Source of the DNA: an uncultured Acidobacteriaceae bacterium
GTDB taxonomy: Bacteria > Acidobacteriota > Terriglobia > Terriglobales > Acidobacteriaceae
Direction: 5' to 3'
Assembly: GCA_903849645.1 (NCBI GenBank)
Contig: CAINJJ010000031.1
Location: forward strand, 62,001 to 126,000
DNA: 64,000 nucleotides
The position numbers and the translations under genes are program-made. Below are positions 1 through 8,923 of this stretch, piece by piece (within the stretch, counting starts at the first letter, position 1; each line of letters opens with the position of its first letter). The notes below the pieces were generated by a model, which worked only from the letters and a program-made list of their open reading frames with translations, did not search any database and was not told the DNA's origin.

Positions 1-1464
1 GGCAAAGAACAGCGGCATCTGAATCAGCATGGGCAGGCAGCCGCCGTACATGTTCACGCCCTCGGTCTTGTAGAGCGCCATCATCTCTGTGTTCATCTCG
101 GCCTTTTTGGGGTCGTTGATCTTGAGATGGGCGTACTTCTTCTTGAGGGCCTCCACCTTGGGCTGGATGCGCATCATCTTCAGCGACGACTTCATCATCA
201 TGAAGCGCGTGGGCAGCATCAGCAGGTTGAAGATGACGGTGACAATGATGATGGCCCAGCCCCAGTTGTTGGCTCCCGGCCCGAGCGTCCCGCGCAGGAA
301 CCGCAGCGCCAGGTAGAGCGGCTTGGCGATCACCGTGAGCCAGCCAAACTGGATCAGCGACTCCAGCGACGGGCCGCTTGCCTTGCCGTCCGCGCCCGAG
401 GCGTGGATCGTCTTGAGCACATCGAGCTGCTTGGGACCGGCGTAGAGCCGGGTTCGCGTGTAGCCGCCCAGGTCGCCCACCGCCAGACCCAGCACCGAGG
501 TCGGCAGGGGCTTGCTGTTGGGGTCGCTCAGGTCGCTGGGCAGGTCGATGGTGTTGTGCAGCGTCACCACCGTGGTCCGCGTCGCCGGGTCGGGCAAAAA
601 CGCTGCCGCAAAGTAGAGGTCGGTGATGGCCGCGTACTCATAGGGCAGGTCGAAGGTGGCGTTGCCGCTCACCTTGCCCGCCGCCATCGAGTCCTGCTTG
701 CCGTCCAGCGACCAGGCAAACATTGAAGGCGTGCGCACCGTGGAGAGGCTCAGCCCCTTGGCCGAGGTGAACTCCTCCATGTCGCCCAGCCCCGCCGGCC
801 ACTCGACCAGCGCCCGCACCGGCGAACCGTTGCGCCGCACCTGCGTCTCAATGTTCACCACATACGAGGCGTCGAAACGGAAGGTCTTCACCACGTCCAG
901 CCCGCCGCCCGCATAGTGGAAGGTCAGCGAACCCGGCGTGGGCAGTTGGCCCGTCGCCGATGCCTGGTAGAGAACCGTATTCAGTTGCGTGGTCAGCGCC
1001 GGCTCATAGGTAAAAAAGCTGAGCGGCAGGCCAAACCGCGCCGCCGCCTGCGCCTGCACCATGTCCAGCGGCTTGCCCGCGGTGTCAGAGTGCCCCTTCA
1101 GGATCCAGTGCTTCACCTGACCGCCGCGGTTGGTGAAGACGATCTTGTACTGACTGTTTTCAACCGTGGTTTCGGTCTCAGCAGCCGCCGTGATGGCCGC
1201 TGCGGCCGCAGGAGCCTGCAACACGCCGGGCGCTGCCTGCGGCGTCACGGGTTGGGCCGGGGTTGCGCCAGGCTGCGGTTGCTGCGCTTGCTGCGTCTGC
1301 GCGGGCGGAGTGGCCGGCGCGGGCTTGGGCTTGAAGAAAAACTGATAGCCGAGCAGTACCACGAGGGCCAGGAAGGTGAACGCCATCAGGCCGCGCGAGT
1401 CGCCGCCGCCGCTGCCCGAACCACCGCCCTGCGCCTGAAGATTGGGATTCTGAAATTCTGCCAA
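1..1464 (-). CDS. yidC: YidC membrane protein insertase (partial, runs off left edge)
   Basis: YidC inserts and folds inner-membrane proteins with or without the Sec translocon. The 488 visible codons start MAEFQNPNLQ, followed by a transmembrane helix at about residues 25-45, a Pro/Ala/Gln-rich linker, the large periplasmic beta domain, and from about residue 395 the conserved insertase core (helix NNWGWAIII, then the KMMRIQPK and YKTEGVNMYGGCLP segments). The last conserved helices are cut off by the window edge. The start is a TTG at 1464, chosen because the N-terminus then matches the family and an AGGAAG lies upstream; no in-frame ATG precedes the first helix. It is downstream of yidD and rnpA on the same strand, the usual order near dnaA. 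Assignment is very sure; the start codon is moderately sure. Confidence 0.95.
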   Translation of the reverse strand, partial: MAEFQNPNLQAQGGGSGSGGGDSRGLMAFTFLALVVLLGYQFFFKPKPAPATPPAQTQQAQQPQPGATPAQPVTPQAAPGVLQAPAAAAAITAAAETETTVENSQYKIVFTNRGGQVKHWILKGHSDTAGKPLDMVQAQAAARFGLPLSFFTYEPALTTQLNTVLYQASATGQLPTPGSLTFHYAGGGLDVVKTFRFDASYVVNIETQVRRNGSPVRALVEWPAGLGDMEEFTSAKGLSLSTVRTPSMFAWSLDGKQDSMAAGKVSGNATFDLPYEYAAITDLYFAAAFLPDPATRTTVVTLHNTIDLPSDLSDPNSKPLPTSVLGLAVGDLGGYTRTRLYAGPKQLDVLKTIHASGADGKASGPSLESLIQFGWLTVIAKPLYLALRFLRGTLGPGANNWGWAIIIVTVIFNLLMLPTRFMMMKSSLKMMRIQPKVEALKKKYAHLKINDPKKAEMNTEMMALYKTEGVNMYGGCLPMLIQMPLFFA

Positions 1465-1536
1465 AGGAGACTTCCTATTCGTTGAGTGCCTGTTCACAGG
1501 CCACGGAGGGGGCGCGCCGCGAGGCCGCCGCTCTGT

Positions 1537-1800
1537 CTATGGTAACGGTTCGTGGGGAAGAGGGCGTGAATTCACCGCCGGAGGCACGGGGTCCAGCCCG
1601 CCGCGCGCAAAAGGATGGCACCGCAACAGCCGCATCAGCGCCATTCCCGTCCCCCGCAGCGGCCCGTGAATCGCAATTGCCGTCTCGGCGTACTCCGAGC
1701 ACGTGGGCAGGTACCGGCAGCCGCCGGGGCTGAGCGAATGAATCGCCGGCGATACCCAGCGGCGATAGAAGGCGAGCGTTGCGAGCAGGATGCGGGTCAT
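1537..1800 (-). CDS. yidD: YidD membrane protein insertion efficiency factor
   Basis: This 87-residue protein has the YidD hallmarks: an N-terminal amphipathic helix ([14 protein letters not shown]), the Cys motif [11 protein letters not shown] near residues 28-38 and the segment [22 protein letters not shown]. YidD assists YidC-dependent membrane insertion at the inner face of the membrane. The start ATG overlaps the rnpA stop (ATGA), so the two are probably translationally coupled. A 72 bp spacer separates it from yidC. The length is normal for the family. Confidence 0.95.
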   Translation of the reverse strand: MTRILLATLAFYRRWVSPAIHSLSPGGCRYLPTCSEYAETAIAIHGPLRGTGMALMRLLRCHPFARGGLDPVPPAVNSRPLPHEPLP

Positions 1801-2255
1801 TGGGTCGGCCCGGCTGCGGTCTCCGCCGATGGAGCGACTGGCCCCATCCGCGCGGCCTCAGCCTGCGCCTGCTGAAGGATACGCACAACCTCGGCCTCAA
1901 GTTTCTTGAAATCCATGATCAGCACCCCGCGACGGGGGTGAAAGATCAGGTCGCAGCCCACCGGCAGCAACTCCACGTGGCGGCGCAGGATGTCCCTCAT
2001 GCGGCGCTTGATGCGGTTGCGGTCGTGCGCCTTGCCCAGCACCTTGCCCACGGTCAGGCCCACGCGCGGGGCCTCCGGCGCCGGATAGCCGGGGCAGGCG
2101 GCCGGTTGCGGCGCCAAAAACCAGCTCATTGAAGAGGATTGCCGCTTCCGCGAGGCCGCATAGGCGCGTTGATACGCCGCGTGCTTGCGCAGGCGCAGGC
2201 CCGTGAGCGACTGCCGTGTGGCGTCGCGCCGGTCGGGCTTGGAAGCTGATTTCAT
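1797..2255 (-). CDS. rnpA: Ribonuclease P protein component
   Basis: This is the protein subunit of RNase P, which with the catalytic RNA removes tRNA 5' leaders. The 152-residue product carries the signature [17 protein letters not shown] in its second half, preceded by RVGLTVGK, as in RnpA. The frame stays open well upstream of 2255, but the ATG at 2255 ([10 protein letters not shown]) gives a normal-sized protein with an N-terminal extension of about 35 residues. Upstream sequence in the frame has no family similarity. It lies 107 bp downstream of rpmH and overlaps yidD by 4 bp. Confidence 0.93.
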   Translation of the reverse strand: MKSASKPDRRDATRQSLTGLRLRKHAAYQRAYAASRKRQSSSMSWFLAPQPAACPGYPAPEAPRVGLTVGKVLGKAHDRNRIKRRMRDILRRHVELLPVGCDLIFHPRRGVLIMDFKKLEAEVVRILQQAQAEAARMGPVAPSAETAAGPTQ

Positions 2256-2362
2256 GGCAGTGCCGCGGGAGAGGCGGGCCGGAACGGCTGAATCCATCGA
2301 AACCATTCCGGCTCCATCACAAAGGCGGGGAGCCGATATCGCGGCCAGTCGAAAAGGCAGAA

Positions 2363-2518
2363 CTAGTCGCGGAAACCGGCGCTGACAGCAACGCGCTTGC
2401 GCCCGATGGCGCGGCGGCGGCTCAACACGGCTGCGCCGCTCTTGGTCTTCATCCGCGCGCGGAATCCGTGTGTCTTCACGCGTTTGCGGCGATTTGGTTG
2501 AAATGTGCGCTTGGGCAT
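2363..2518 (-). CDS. rpmH: 50S ribosomal protein L34
   Basis: The 51-residue product begins [19 protein letters not shown] and contains [21 protein letters not shown], which is textbook L34. It is a small basic protein of the large ribosomal subunit. The start at 2518 has a CAGGAG about nine bases upstream on the minus strand. It heads the minus-strand block rpmH-rnpA-yidD-yidC and is divergent from dnaA. A -10-like TACACT lies on the minus strand near 2575, but I see no convincing -35. Confidence 0.97.
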   Translation of the reverse strand: MPKRTFQPNRRKRVKTHGFRARMKTKSGAAVLSRRRAIGRKRVAVSAGFRD

Positions 2519-3028
2519 TGAAATGCGCTCCTGTTTCTCTGTTAAATTCTGTGCCTTGACGGCAAGTTTTAAGTGTATCGCAGGTTGGCCCAGGAATCCA
2601 GCCGGAACTGACCCGTGACTGGAAAACGACTCCCCGAAGCGCACCATGCTCTACCGCTCCCGCTGGCGATCCTGAGGCTTCAGTGATCTCCGGTATCGTC
2701 ACTCCAGTAACTTTTCCGCGCTCTTTCACCACCATTGGTGCAACTCAATGGGGTAGGACCAAAGTTATGTGAAAGACTCATTGCAGCGACCCGAAAATGT
2801 GCTAATCTTGGGTCCGTTCAAGTAAAGTTCCCAGCGTCCAACGGAGCAAGTTTCATCCCTGGGCCCCGAGGTCAAAATCAGGGGCCGACCAGTGGCGATC
2901 AGGCATTTGGCCAGAGTTCACCGAACGTGAAGCCTCACGGCATTCGCGGTGAGAGAGCCTTTTCTTTTTTGCCCCAGCGGATCAAATGTTCCGGCAGCCG
3001 AAAGGCGGCGCAGGCAAGGATCAGTACG
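2519..3028. other. rpmH-dnaA divergent intergenic region (510 bp)
   Basis: This spacer must hold the divergent promoters for rpmH and dnaA. I looked for the DnaA box TTWTNCACA and found only one weak near-match in reverse orientation (TGTGAAAGA, 2768-2776). There is no box cluster and no AT-rich unwinding element, so an origin of replication cannot be claimed here. No RNA gene was recognised. Confidence 0.5.
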
Positions 3029-4429
3029 ATGGCATTTGCAACTTCGCCCGCTCCGGTTACCAACCCATGGCTCCAGATTCTCGCAGCACTCGAGAAGAAG
3101 GTCATAGGCCAGACCTTCGAGACCTGGCTCAAGCCCACCCGATACAGCCACAGCCAGGGCCGCGCCCTTTATGTGCGCGTTCCCTCGCCCGAGTTCCAGA
3201 ACCTCGGCGACCGCTACGGCGACCTCATCCAGGAAGCCATCGACCAGCAGGAACTTCAGTTCGACGACGTCTGTTTTGTCACCGCCGAAGAAGACCCCTC
3301 GGTTCCGCCGCAGCGCAAGGACGGCGGCTTCGGACCCCTCTCCGCGCACGCCCCCACGGCGCCGCCGCCGCCTGCTCGCGCCCCAATTCAGAAGAGTCTC
3401 GACTTCGGGTCGCCCCTCCTGAACCCCCGCTATACCTTTGACGCTTTCGTCATCGGCAGCGGCAACCAGTTTGCCCGCGCCGCCGCTTTGGCGGTGGGCG
3501 AGCGTCCCTCCCGCGCCTACAATCCGCTCTTCCTTTACGGCGGCGTGGGCATGGGCAAGACCCACCTGATGCACGCCATCGGCCATGAAGTCCGGCGCCG
3601 CCAGCCCATGGCCACCATCTCTTACGTCTCCGCGGAAAAGTTCACCAACGAGATGATCACCTCCATCCGCAATGACCGCATGACCACCTTCCGCGATACC
3701 TTCCGCACCGTGGACGTGCTGCTCATTGACGACATCCAGTTCATCGCCCAGAAAGAGCGCACCCAGGAGGAGTTCTTTCACACTTTCAACGCCCTCCACG
3801 AGAGCTCCAAGCAGATTGTCATCGCCTCCGACCGCCCGCCCAAGGAGCTCACGGAGATTGAAGACCGCCTGCGCTCCCGCTTCGAGTGGGGCCTGATTGC
3901 GGACATTCAGCCGCCCGACCTCGAAACCAAGGTCGCCATCCTGCAGAAAAAGGCGGAGAGCGAGCAGGTGAACCTGCCCATCGACGTAGCCCTGTTCATG
4001 GCCTCCAACGTCCGCACCAACGTGCGCGAACTTGAAGGCGCCATGACCCGCCTCATCGCCTGGTGCCAGATGAACCACCAGGAGATCACTCTCCCCATCA
4101 CGCAGCAGTGCCTCAAGCAGTTCATTGACCTCCAGGTGCGCAAGGTCACCATCGAGGCCATTCAGCGCACGGTCGCCGAGAGCTTCGGCATGAAGGTCGC
4201 CGAACTCAAGCAGAAGAACAACTCGCGCAACGTCGTGGTGCCCCGCCAGATCGCCATGTTCCTGGCCAAGCAGCTCACCGAGGCCAGCCTGCCCGAGATC
4301 GGCCGGCAGTTCGGCAACAAGCACCACACCACCGTGATGCACTCGATCTCAAAGATCGAAGACCTGCGCCGCGCCGACAAGGACCTGCAGCGCACGCTCA
4401 ACAAGCTCCAGGACCAGTTGAACAGCTAG
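3029..4429 (+). CDS. dnaA: Chromosomal replication initiator DnaA
   Basis: DnaA binds origin DnaA boxes and opens the duplex as an ATP-bound oligomer. The 466-residue product has domain I (PWLQILAALEKKVIGQTFETWLKP), a Pro-rich linker, the AAA+ domain with Walker A GGVGMGKT at residues 171-178 and Walker B LLIDDIQF, and the C-terminal helix-turn-helix signature GNKHHTTVMHS. The frame extends upstream, but the ATG at 3029 has AAGGA at a proper distance and gives the normal N-terminus (MAFATSPAPVTNPW). Expression presumably comes from the 510 bp spacer shared with rpmH. Confidence 0.97.
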   Translation: MAFATSPAPVTNPWLQILAALEKKVIGQTFETWLKPTRYSHSQGRALYVRVPSPEFQNLGDRYGDLIQEAIDQQELQFDDVCFVTAEEDPSVPPQRKDGGFGPLSAHAPTAPPPPARAPIQKSLDFGSPLLNPRYTFDAFVIGSGNQFARAAALAVGERPSRAYNPLFLYGGVGMGKTHLMHAIGHEVRRRQPMATISYVSAEKFTNEMITSIRNDRMTTFRDTFRTVDVLLIDDIQFIAQKERTQEEFFHTFNALHESSKQIVIASDRPPKELTEIEDRLRSRFEWGLIADIQPPDLETKVAILQKKAESEQVNLPIDVALFMASNVRTNVRELEGAMTRLIAWCQMNHQEITLPITQQCLKQFIDLQVRKVTIEAIQRTVAESFGMKVAELKQKNNSRNVVVPRQIAMFLAKQLTEASLPEIGRQFGNKHHTTVMHSISKIEDLRRADKDLQRTLNKLQDQLNS

Positions 4430-4469
4430 GGAGTCATTAACTCCCAGGACATCGAGTCACCCGTAAAGC

Positions 4470-4504
4470 AGAAGCCCGCCGCCTGACCCTGGCGGCGGGC
4501 TTCT
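4470..4504. terminator. Bidirectional hairpin between dnaA and the nucleoside hydrolase gene
   Basis: There is a perfect 14 bp inverted repeat, AGAAGCCCGCCGCC / GGCGGCGGGCTTCT, with a 7 nt loop. It sits between two convergent genes, as expected for a shared intrinsic terminator. The T-tract is weak. Confidence 0.8.
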
Positions 4505-4506
4505 GT

Positions 4507-5640
4507 CTACTTCCCGCCTGCCGACTCGCCCGTCATCAACTCCACGAACATCTTCTGGAACCGCTCCAGGTCCAGATCCAGTTGCGCATGAACCAGCCGC
4601 ACGCCGGTCTTGGGCTTGAACTTCTCGCTCCATGTCAAGGTCTCGCCATACGTCGGCCCGCGGCTCAGGTCCACGTCCATGTACACCAGCTTTTCTCTGG
4701 TGATCAGCTTCGGGTCCAGCCACGCGCAGGCCGCCAGTTCGTCCCACAGGTAGTAGCGGTCCTGGCTCCAGGCCGCGATATACCGCGCCGCCGGCTGTGG
4801 CGATCGCGCAATTTCGCCAAGCATTTTCTCGGTGAAGGGGGCCTTGATCGAAACGTCCACCGTGGTCACGTCGATGCGCGGCCAGTCCGCCCGCAGGGTG
4901 ATGTGCGCCGCCTCGGGGTCCAGCCAGAAGTTGAACTCGTGCCGGGGGCTGTCGGCAAACTCCGGGTCCTCGGTCTGCGGATTCAGGCTTCCGCCCATGA
5001 GCACGATTCCCCTGGTGAGCGCGGCAAACTCGGGGTCGATGGCGATGGCCAGCGCCACGTTGGTCAGCGGGCCGGCTGCATAGAGCGTGACCTCGTGCGG
5101 ATGCGCCCGCACCTGCCGGATGAGAAAGTGCGCCGCGTCCTCTTCAATGGCCTTGAGTGAGGGCCGCCCCTCGGGCATGGGCGGAATCTCATAAGGCCCG
5201 TGCGCCTCCAGCTTCTGCGGCGTCATGGGCGTCACCCCGCCGGGCGTCTCCACCAGCTTGGTCTGCCCCTGTCCCCAGGCCCCCAGCCAAGCCACGTTCC
5301 CGTTCAGCGCCGACCCCAGCCGGGTCTCCTCCTGCGTGCGCACCAGGGGAAACACCGCGCCCCTGGCCACCGGCACCGCGCCGTGACCAGTCAGCTCCAG
5401 CATGCGCAGCGTGTGCAGGGTTTCTTCGTCGCGCCAGGCGTTGCCCGTCACCATGGTGATGCCCAGCACCTCCACCTGCGGCGCCTGCAACAGGGCCAGC
5501 ATCGCCATCTGGTTGGAGCCGCCGGGCCCCGACCCATCCTGGTCGATGAGCACAAGGCGTCTTTGCGATGGGCAGACAGCCGCGGCGAGGGCAAGCAGAA
5601 ACAGCAGAACTTTGGGTCTCATTGTTGGGTATTGTGGCAT
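4507..5640 (-). CDS. Secreted nucleoside hydrolase family protein
   Basis: The protein belongs to the inosine-uridine nucleoside N-ribohydrolase fold, which hydrolyses the N-glycosidic bond of nucleosides. A signal peptide (VLLFLLALAAAVCPSQ) indicates export. Family motifs are AAGPLTNVALAI near residue 195, IVLMGGS and EFNFWLDPEAA near residue 240, and LWDELAACAWLDP near residue 310. The N-terminal metal loop, normally DTDPGxDD, reads DQDGSGPGGSN: the first two aspartates remain, but the following acidic pair is replaced within a longer Gly-rich loop. This suggests a divergent subfamily with uncertain substrate. The start may be the ATG at 5640 or the one at 5622 (MRPKVLL); neither has a strong ribosome-binding site. 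Confidence 0.8.
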   Translation of the reverse strand: MPQYPTMRPKVLLFLLALAAAVCPSQRRLVLIDQDGSGPGGSNQMAMLALLQAPQVEVLGITMVTGNAWRDEETLHTLRMLELTGHGAVPVARGAVFPLVRTQEETRLGSALNGNVAWLGAWGQGQTKLVETPGGVTPMTPQKLEAHGPYEIPPMPEGRPSLKAIEEDAAHFLIRQVRAHPHEVTLYAAGPLTNVALAIAIDPEFAALTRGIVLMGGSLNPQTEDPEFADSPRHEFNFWLDPEAAHITLRADWPRIDVTTVDVSIKAPFTEKMLGEIARSPQPAARYIAAWSQDRYYLWDELAACAWLDPKLITREKLVYMDVDLSRGPTYGETLTWSEKFKPKTGVRLVHAQLDLDLERFQKMFVELMTGESAGGK

Positions 5641-5661
5641 ACCCAGGCGGGCGGCTTCCGG

Positions 5662-6213
5662 CTACCGCCGCCGCTCAAAACTCCGCGGCCTGACGGGCGC
5701 GGCCACGGGCAGATGCGTCTGGCCCGCCGGGAAGACCGCCAGGAACCGGTCCATCCCCTCGCCGGAGCTGGCCGTCTCCACGCCTTCAATATCCTTGAAC
5801 GCCATGTGCATCAGCCGTCTCTCCCGGCTGTTCATCGGCGGAAAGGCATAGGGAATCCCCGACTGGATCACCTTTTCGGCCGCCGTCTCCGCCCGCAGGC
5901 GCAGCTCCTGCGCCCGCAGCGCCTTGAAGTTGCCCGCGTCAAAGCTGATGAGGCCGCTTTCGCGCTGGTCGAGGCGGAGAATCTGCGCGGCGATCGTCTC
6001 CAGAGCCATCAGAAGCTCGCCGTTGTGCTGCGTAACCAGGGGCTCATCAGGCCCCGCCAGCTCGACGCAAAGGGCGGCCGACAGCTCCTCGCCGTCGGGT
6101 GCGGCGGCGGGCGCCGTGATGCGGTACTTGAGACGCATTCCGCCAAGCCTGTTGAGGTTGGAGAGAAATCCGGCGATCTTCTGGGCAGCTTGTTGCAGGT
6201 CGGCAATTGGCAT
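5662..6213 (-). CDS. KH/R3H-domain RNA-binding protein (Jag/KhpB-like)
   Basis: The C-terminal part has an R3H motif (MNSRERRLMHMAF, with Arg-x3-His spacing) followed by a segment ending in SGEGMDRFLAVFP, typical of Jag/KhpB proteins. The central region (LISFDAGNFKALRAQELRL) fits the degenerate KH part. Such proteins bind single-stranded RNA in the cytoplasm. In many bacteria jag lies directly downstream of yidC; here it is a few kilobases away, on the other side of dnaA. It is 183 residues long with an ATG start at 6213. Family assignment is good; the cellular role is not shown by the sequence. Confidence 0.75.
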   Translation of the reverse strand: MPIADLQQAAQKIAGFLSNLNRLGGMRLKYRITAPAAAPDGEELSAALCVELAGPDEPLVTQHNGELLMALETIAAQILRLDQRESGLISFDAGNFKALRAQELRLRAETAAEKVIQSGIPYAFPPMNSRERRLMHMAFKDIEGVETASSGEGMDRFLAVFPAGQTHLPVAAPVRPRSFERRR

Positions 6214-6219
6214 GACTGG

Positions 6220-6348
6220 CTAGTATCGCAGAGCCGGGCCGCCCTTGTAAGGCCAAATCGCAGGAAACTCATCCAACCTGAGCGGCGTCATCAGCAGCAG
6301 TTGATCAGCCACCTTCAGCTTTGACGGCGCCCCCCGCTTTGCCCGCAT
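6220..6348 (-). CDS. Possible small or remnant ORF, unknown
   Basis: A 42-codon frame from ATG 6348 (MRAKRGAPSKLKVADQ...) ends at a TAG just upstream of the R3H gene. The frame is open a little further upstream, to about 6400, without a start codon. It has no recognised family and no clear ribosome-binding site. It may be a conserved small protein, a remnant, or nothing. It occupies most of the 183 bp gap between the R3H and methyltransferase genes. Confidence 0.2.
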   Translation of the reverse strand: MRAKRGAPSKLKVADQLLLMTPLRLDEFPAIWPYKGGPALRY

Positions 6349-6396
6349 CTTGCGGCTAAAGTTGACCGGCTTTCCGGAGCCTTTAATCGGGATGAA

Positions 6397-7422
6397 TCAT
6401 GAGGAGGCCTTTCGGTACATTGCCCAGTAGGACCCGCCCAAGCGCGCTTTCGCAGCCCGTCTCCAAGCGTTTAGCCGCAATGGTGCGTAAGCCGCAGCCG
6501 CCATCAGGCCCACAAGCCTCCCATAAGGTCGAGAACGCCTGATCCTCGACCAGTTCGCCAGAGTTCCAGGTCTTTGCGTTCTCCGAAGATAGGATGACCC
6601 AATATCCTGTCGGATGTAGTCACTCAGCGCAAACGGTTGCACTTCGAATTTATCGAGATTCAGCCCGTGCCTCGCCCCAATCAGGTCCAGAGACTTCCGG
6701 GACCATCGACCGATATGGTTGGGTGGATTGTCCAAAAGTAGGCCGTTCAATTCGTTGAACCAGATTTGCTCGGAGTTCGGCACAGAGACAATGGCAATAC
6801 CCCCGGGCCGAAGAAGCGTATTTAGCCGAGCAAAAAGGAGATCAAGCCTGTCCATGTGCTCAAGCACCTGGAACAAGAAAATAGCGTCAAACCCTGGCTC
6901 CAGTTCTACCTCGCGGAAATCGGCCTGAATTGCCGTGTAGCCCTTCTTGTGTAGACTGCGGATCGCGTTGTCGTGATATTCCAGCGCGGTTATTCCAGAT
7001 GCTGGAACAAATCGGCCAGCCAGTTTGTCCAGGAAGAATCCTAATCCTGAACCCACCTCGAGCACGCGCTCAGCACGAAAATCAATGACCTCAAGCTCTT
7101 CAACTGTGCGTGAATAATCCCATTTATCGCTCGGATACCCACTCCGCTCGTACGCTAAGTTATAGAAATCCGCATCTCCGGCAACGTAAGGGTCGGAAAA
7201 CCCGAAATCGCACTCCTGGCACTGTCTCATCGCACAGTTGCCACCCCCCCAAAGTGTCTCAATATGGGCCTTCAGATTCTGGTTGCGAGACGGATTGGCC
7301 TCCCGGAGAATGAAATGCTGTGCAGCCTCCCCTGAAGATACATCTCGAAGAGTCTTCAAGTTGGTTGAGTAACAAACGGGGCACTTGGATTGCCGAAAAG
7401 ACGAATTCATTCTGGGTCTCAC
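6397..7422 (-). CDS. Zinc-ribbon class I SAM-dependent methyltransferase
   Basis: The N-terminus has a CxxC pair (CPVC, about residues 14-17) and a second pair (CQEC, about 68-71) that would bind zinc. The SAM-binding motif VLEVGSGLGFF follows near residue 120, with motif IFLFQVLEHMDRLD near residue 185. This resembles methyltransferases that act on nucleotide sugars or lipids; the substrate cannot be inferred. The listed start is a GTG at 7422; the ATG four codons in (MNSSFRQSKCPVC) is equally plausible. Its bases look less GC-rich, with more A/T in third positions than neighbouring genes, which suggests recent acquisition. Confidence 0.75.
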   Translation of the reverse strand: MRPRMNSSFRQSKCPVCYSTNLKTLRDVSSGEAAQHFILREANPSRNQNLKAHIETLWGGGNCAMRQCQECDFGFSDPYVAGDADFYNLAYERSGYPSDKWDYSRTVEELEVIDFRAERVLEVGSGLGFFLDKLAGRFVPASGITALEYHDNAIRSLHKKGYTAIQADFREVELEPGFDAIFLFQVLEHMDRLDLLFARLNTLLRPGGIAIVSVPNSEQIWFNELNGLLLDNPPNHIGRWSRKSLDLIGARHGLNLDKFEVQPFALSDYIRQDIGSSYLRRTQRPGTLANWSRIRRSRPYGRLVGLMAAAAYAPLRLNAWRRAAKARLGGSYWAMYRKASS

Positions 7423-7560
7423 GGTCTCCTCTGGAAATCAAGCATATCTGATTGGCCTGCCTGCTCCTCCGGAGGTGTTCACCCGACGCATGGAAATCTT
7501 GAACTGCGATTTCTTCCCCCGCTCACGAGGAATTAAGGTTTCAATCGTATCCTTCATACT

Positions 7561-8910
7561 GTGACTACGCAGCCATGCAGCGGGGCATCCCGCAGAACTG
7601 TTGGATACGCGCCCTTCACCGGCGTTCTCGCGCTTCTCCTCCTTGCGGCGGCCCGCGGCAGCGCCCAGGCTCCGCCCGAGCCGGAGAAGCCCGTCGCCAT
7701 CACCCTCGACGAGGCCTTCAAACGCGCCCAGGCCAACGAGCCGTCCTTCGCCGCCGCGTATGCCGACAGCCGCTCCGCCGGCATTGACCGCTCCATCGCC
7801 GCCGCCGCTCTGCTGCCCACCGTCGGCTATCACAACCAGGCCGTCTACACCCAGACCAACCGCGGCCAGACCACCCCCCGCTTCATCGCCAGCAACGCCT
7901 CTCACGAGTACACCAGCCAGGCGGTCATCAATGAGACCCTCGGGCTGGGCCAGGTGGCAGACGTGCTCCACGCCAACGCCGCCGCCGCCCGCGCCGCGGC
8001 CGAGTTGGAGATCGCCCGCCGCGGTCTCAAGTCCACCGTCACCAGCCTCTACTATGGCCTGGCCGCCGCCGACAGCAAGCTCGCCGTGGCCTCCCGCGCC
8101 AGGGCCGAAGCCGTCGACTTCACTAGCCTCACCGGAAAGCGCGAACAGGCCCGCGAAGCCGCCCACGCCGATGTGGTCAAGGCCCAGCTCGTGGAGCAGC
8201 AGCGCGAGCGCGACCTCGGCGACGCACAGGTGGCCGCGGAGAAGGCCCGCCTCGAGCTGGCCGTCCTCCTCTTTCCCGACCCTCGCACCCCCTTTGCTCT
8301 GGTCACCGACGACACGGCCCCCGCCCTCCCCACCCATGCCGAGGCCGAGCAGGCCGCCGCCCGCGGCAATCCCGAGCTCAAGAGCGCCCTCGCCTCCCTC
8401 GCCGTCAGCAACGCCGACGTGCTCTCCGCCCGCGCCGCCTATCTGCCCACCCTCAGCTTCAACGGGTCCTACGGCATCGACGCGCCGCAGTTTGCCGTCA
8501 ACGCACCGGACCACTCCCGCAACCTGGGCTATGCGGCCGGCGTCACCCTCGACATTCCCGTCTGGGACTGGCTCTCCACCGAGCACAAGGTCAGGCAGAG
8601 CGTGATTCGCCGCGATGCCGTTCGCGTGGCCCTCACCGCCGCCCAGCGCCATCTCATCGCCCGCATCGACGAGGCGTGGTCCGAGGCCGCCGCGGCCCGC
8701 GACCAGCTTGCCTCCCTCGACGCCAGCGTCGCCACCGCCGCGGAGAGCCTCCGCCTTACCCGCCTGCGCTACACCGAGGGCGAGGCCACCGTGCTTGAGG
8801 TGGTCGATGCCCAGAGCGCCTTCGTCGGGGCAGAAAACGCGCGGGAAGACGGGCGTGTCCGCTACCAGTCCGCCCGCGCCGACCTCGAATCGATTACCGG
8901 AACCCTGTGA
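7561..8910 (+). CDS. TolC-type outer membrane efflux protein
   Basis: The protein is the outer-membrane channel of a tripartite efflux pump. A signal sequence (FTGVLALLLLAAARGSAQA) precedes two homologous coiled-coil halves. The family features are ITLDEAFKRAQANEPSF at the start of the mature protein and, near the C-terminus, LRLTRLRYTEGEATVLEVVDAQSAF. It is 449 residues long, normal for the family, with a GTG start at 7561. The hlyD-like gene starts 14 bp after its stop, so the three efflux genes form an operon. Confidence 0.9.
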   Translation: MTTQPCSGASRRTVGYAPFTGVLALLLLAAARGSAQAPPEPEKPVAITLDEAFKRAQANEPSFAAAYADSRSAGIDRSIAAAALLPTVGYHNQAVYTQTNRGQTTPRFIASNASHEYTSQAVINETLGLGQVADVLHANAAAARAAAELEIARRGLKSTVTSLYYGLAAADSKLAVASRARAEAVDFTSLTGKREQAREAAHADVVKAQLVEQQRERDLGDAQVAAEKARLELAVLLFPDPRTPFALVTDDTAPALPTHAEAEQAAARGNPELKSALASLAVSNADVLSARAAYLPTLSFNGSYGIDAPQFAVNAPDHSRNLGYAAGVTLDIPVWDWLSTEHKVRQSVIRRDAVRVALTAAQRHLIARIDEAWSEAAAARDQLASLDASVATAAESLRLTRLRYTEGEATVLEVVDAQSAFVGAENAREDGRVRYQSARADLESITGTL

Positions 8911-8923
8911 GCCAAGGACGAGC

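Noticed and set aside
2256..2735. 160-codon N-terminal extension of rnpA
   Set aside because: It would overlap rpmH on the same strand and has no similarity to RnpA; ATG 2255 gives the normal protein.
2519..3028. Chromosomal origin next to dnaA
   Set aside because: No cluster of DnaA boxes and no AT-rich unwinding region; only one weak box-like sequence was seen.
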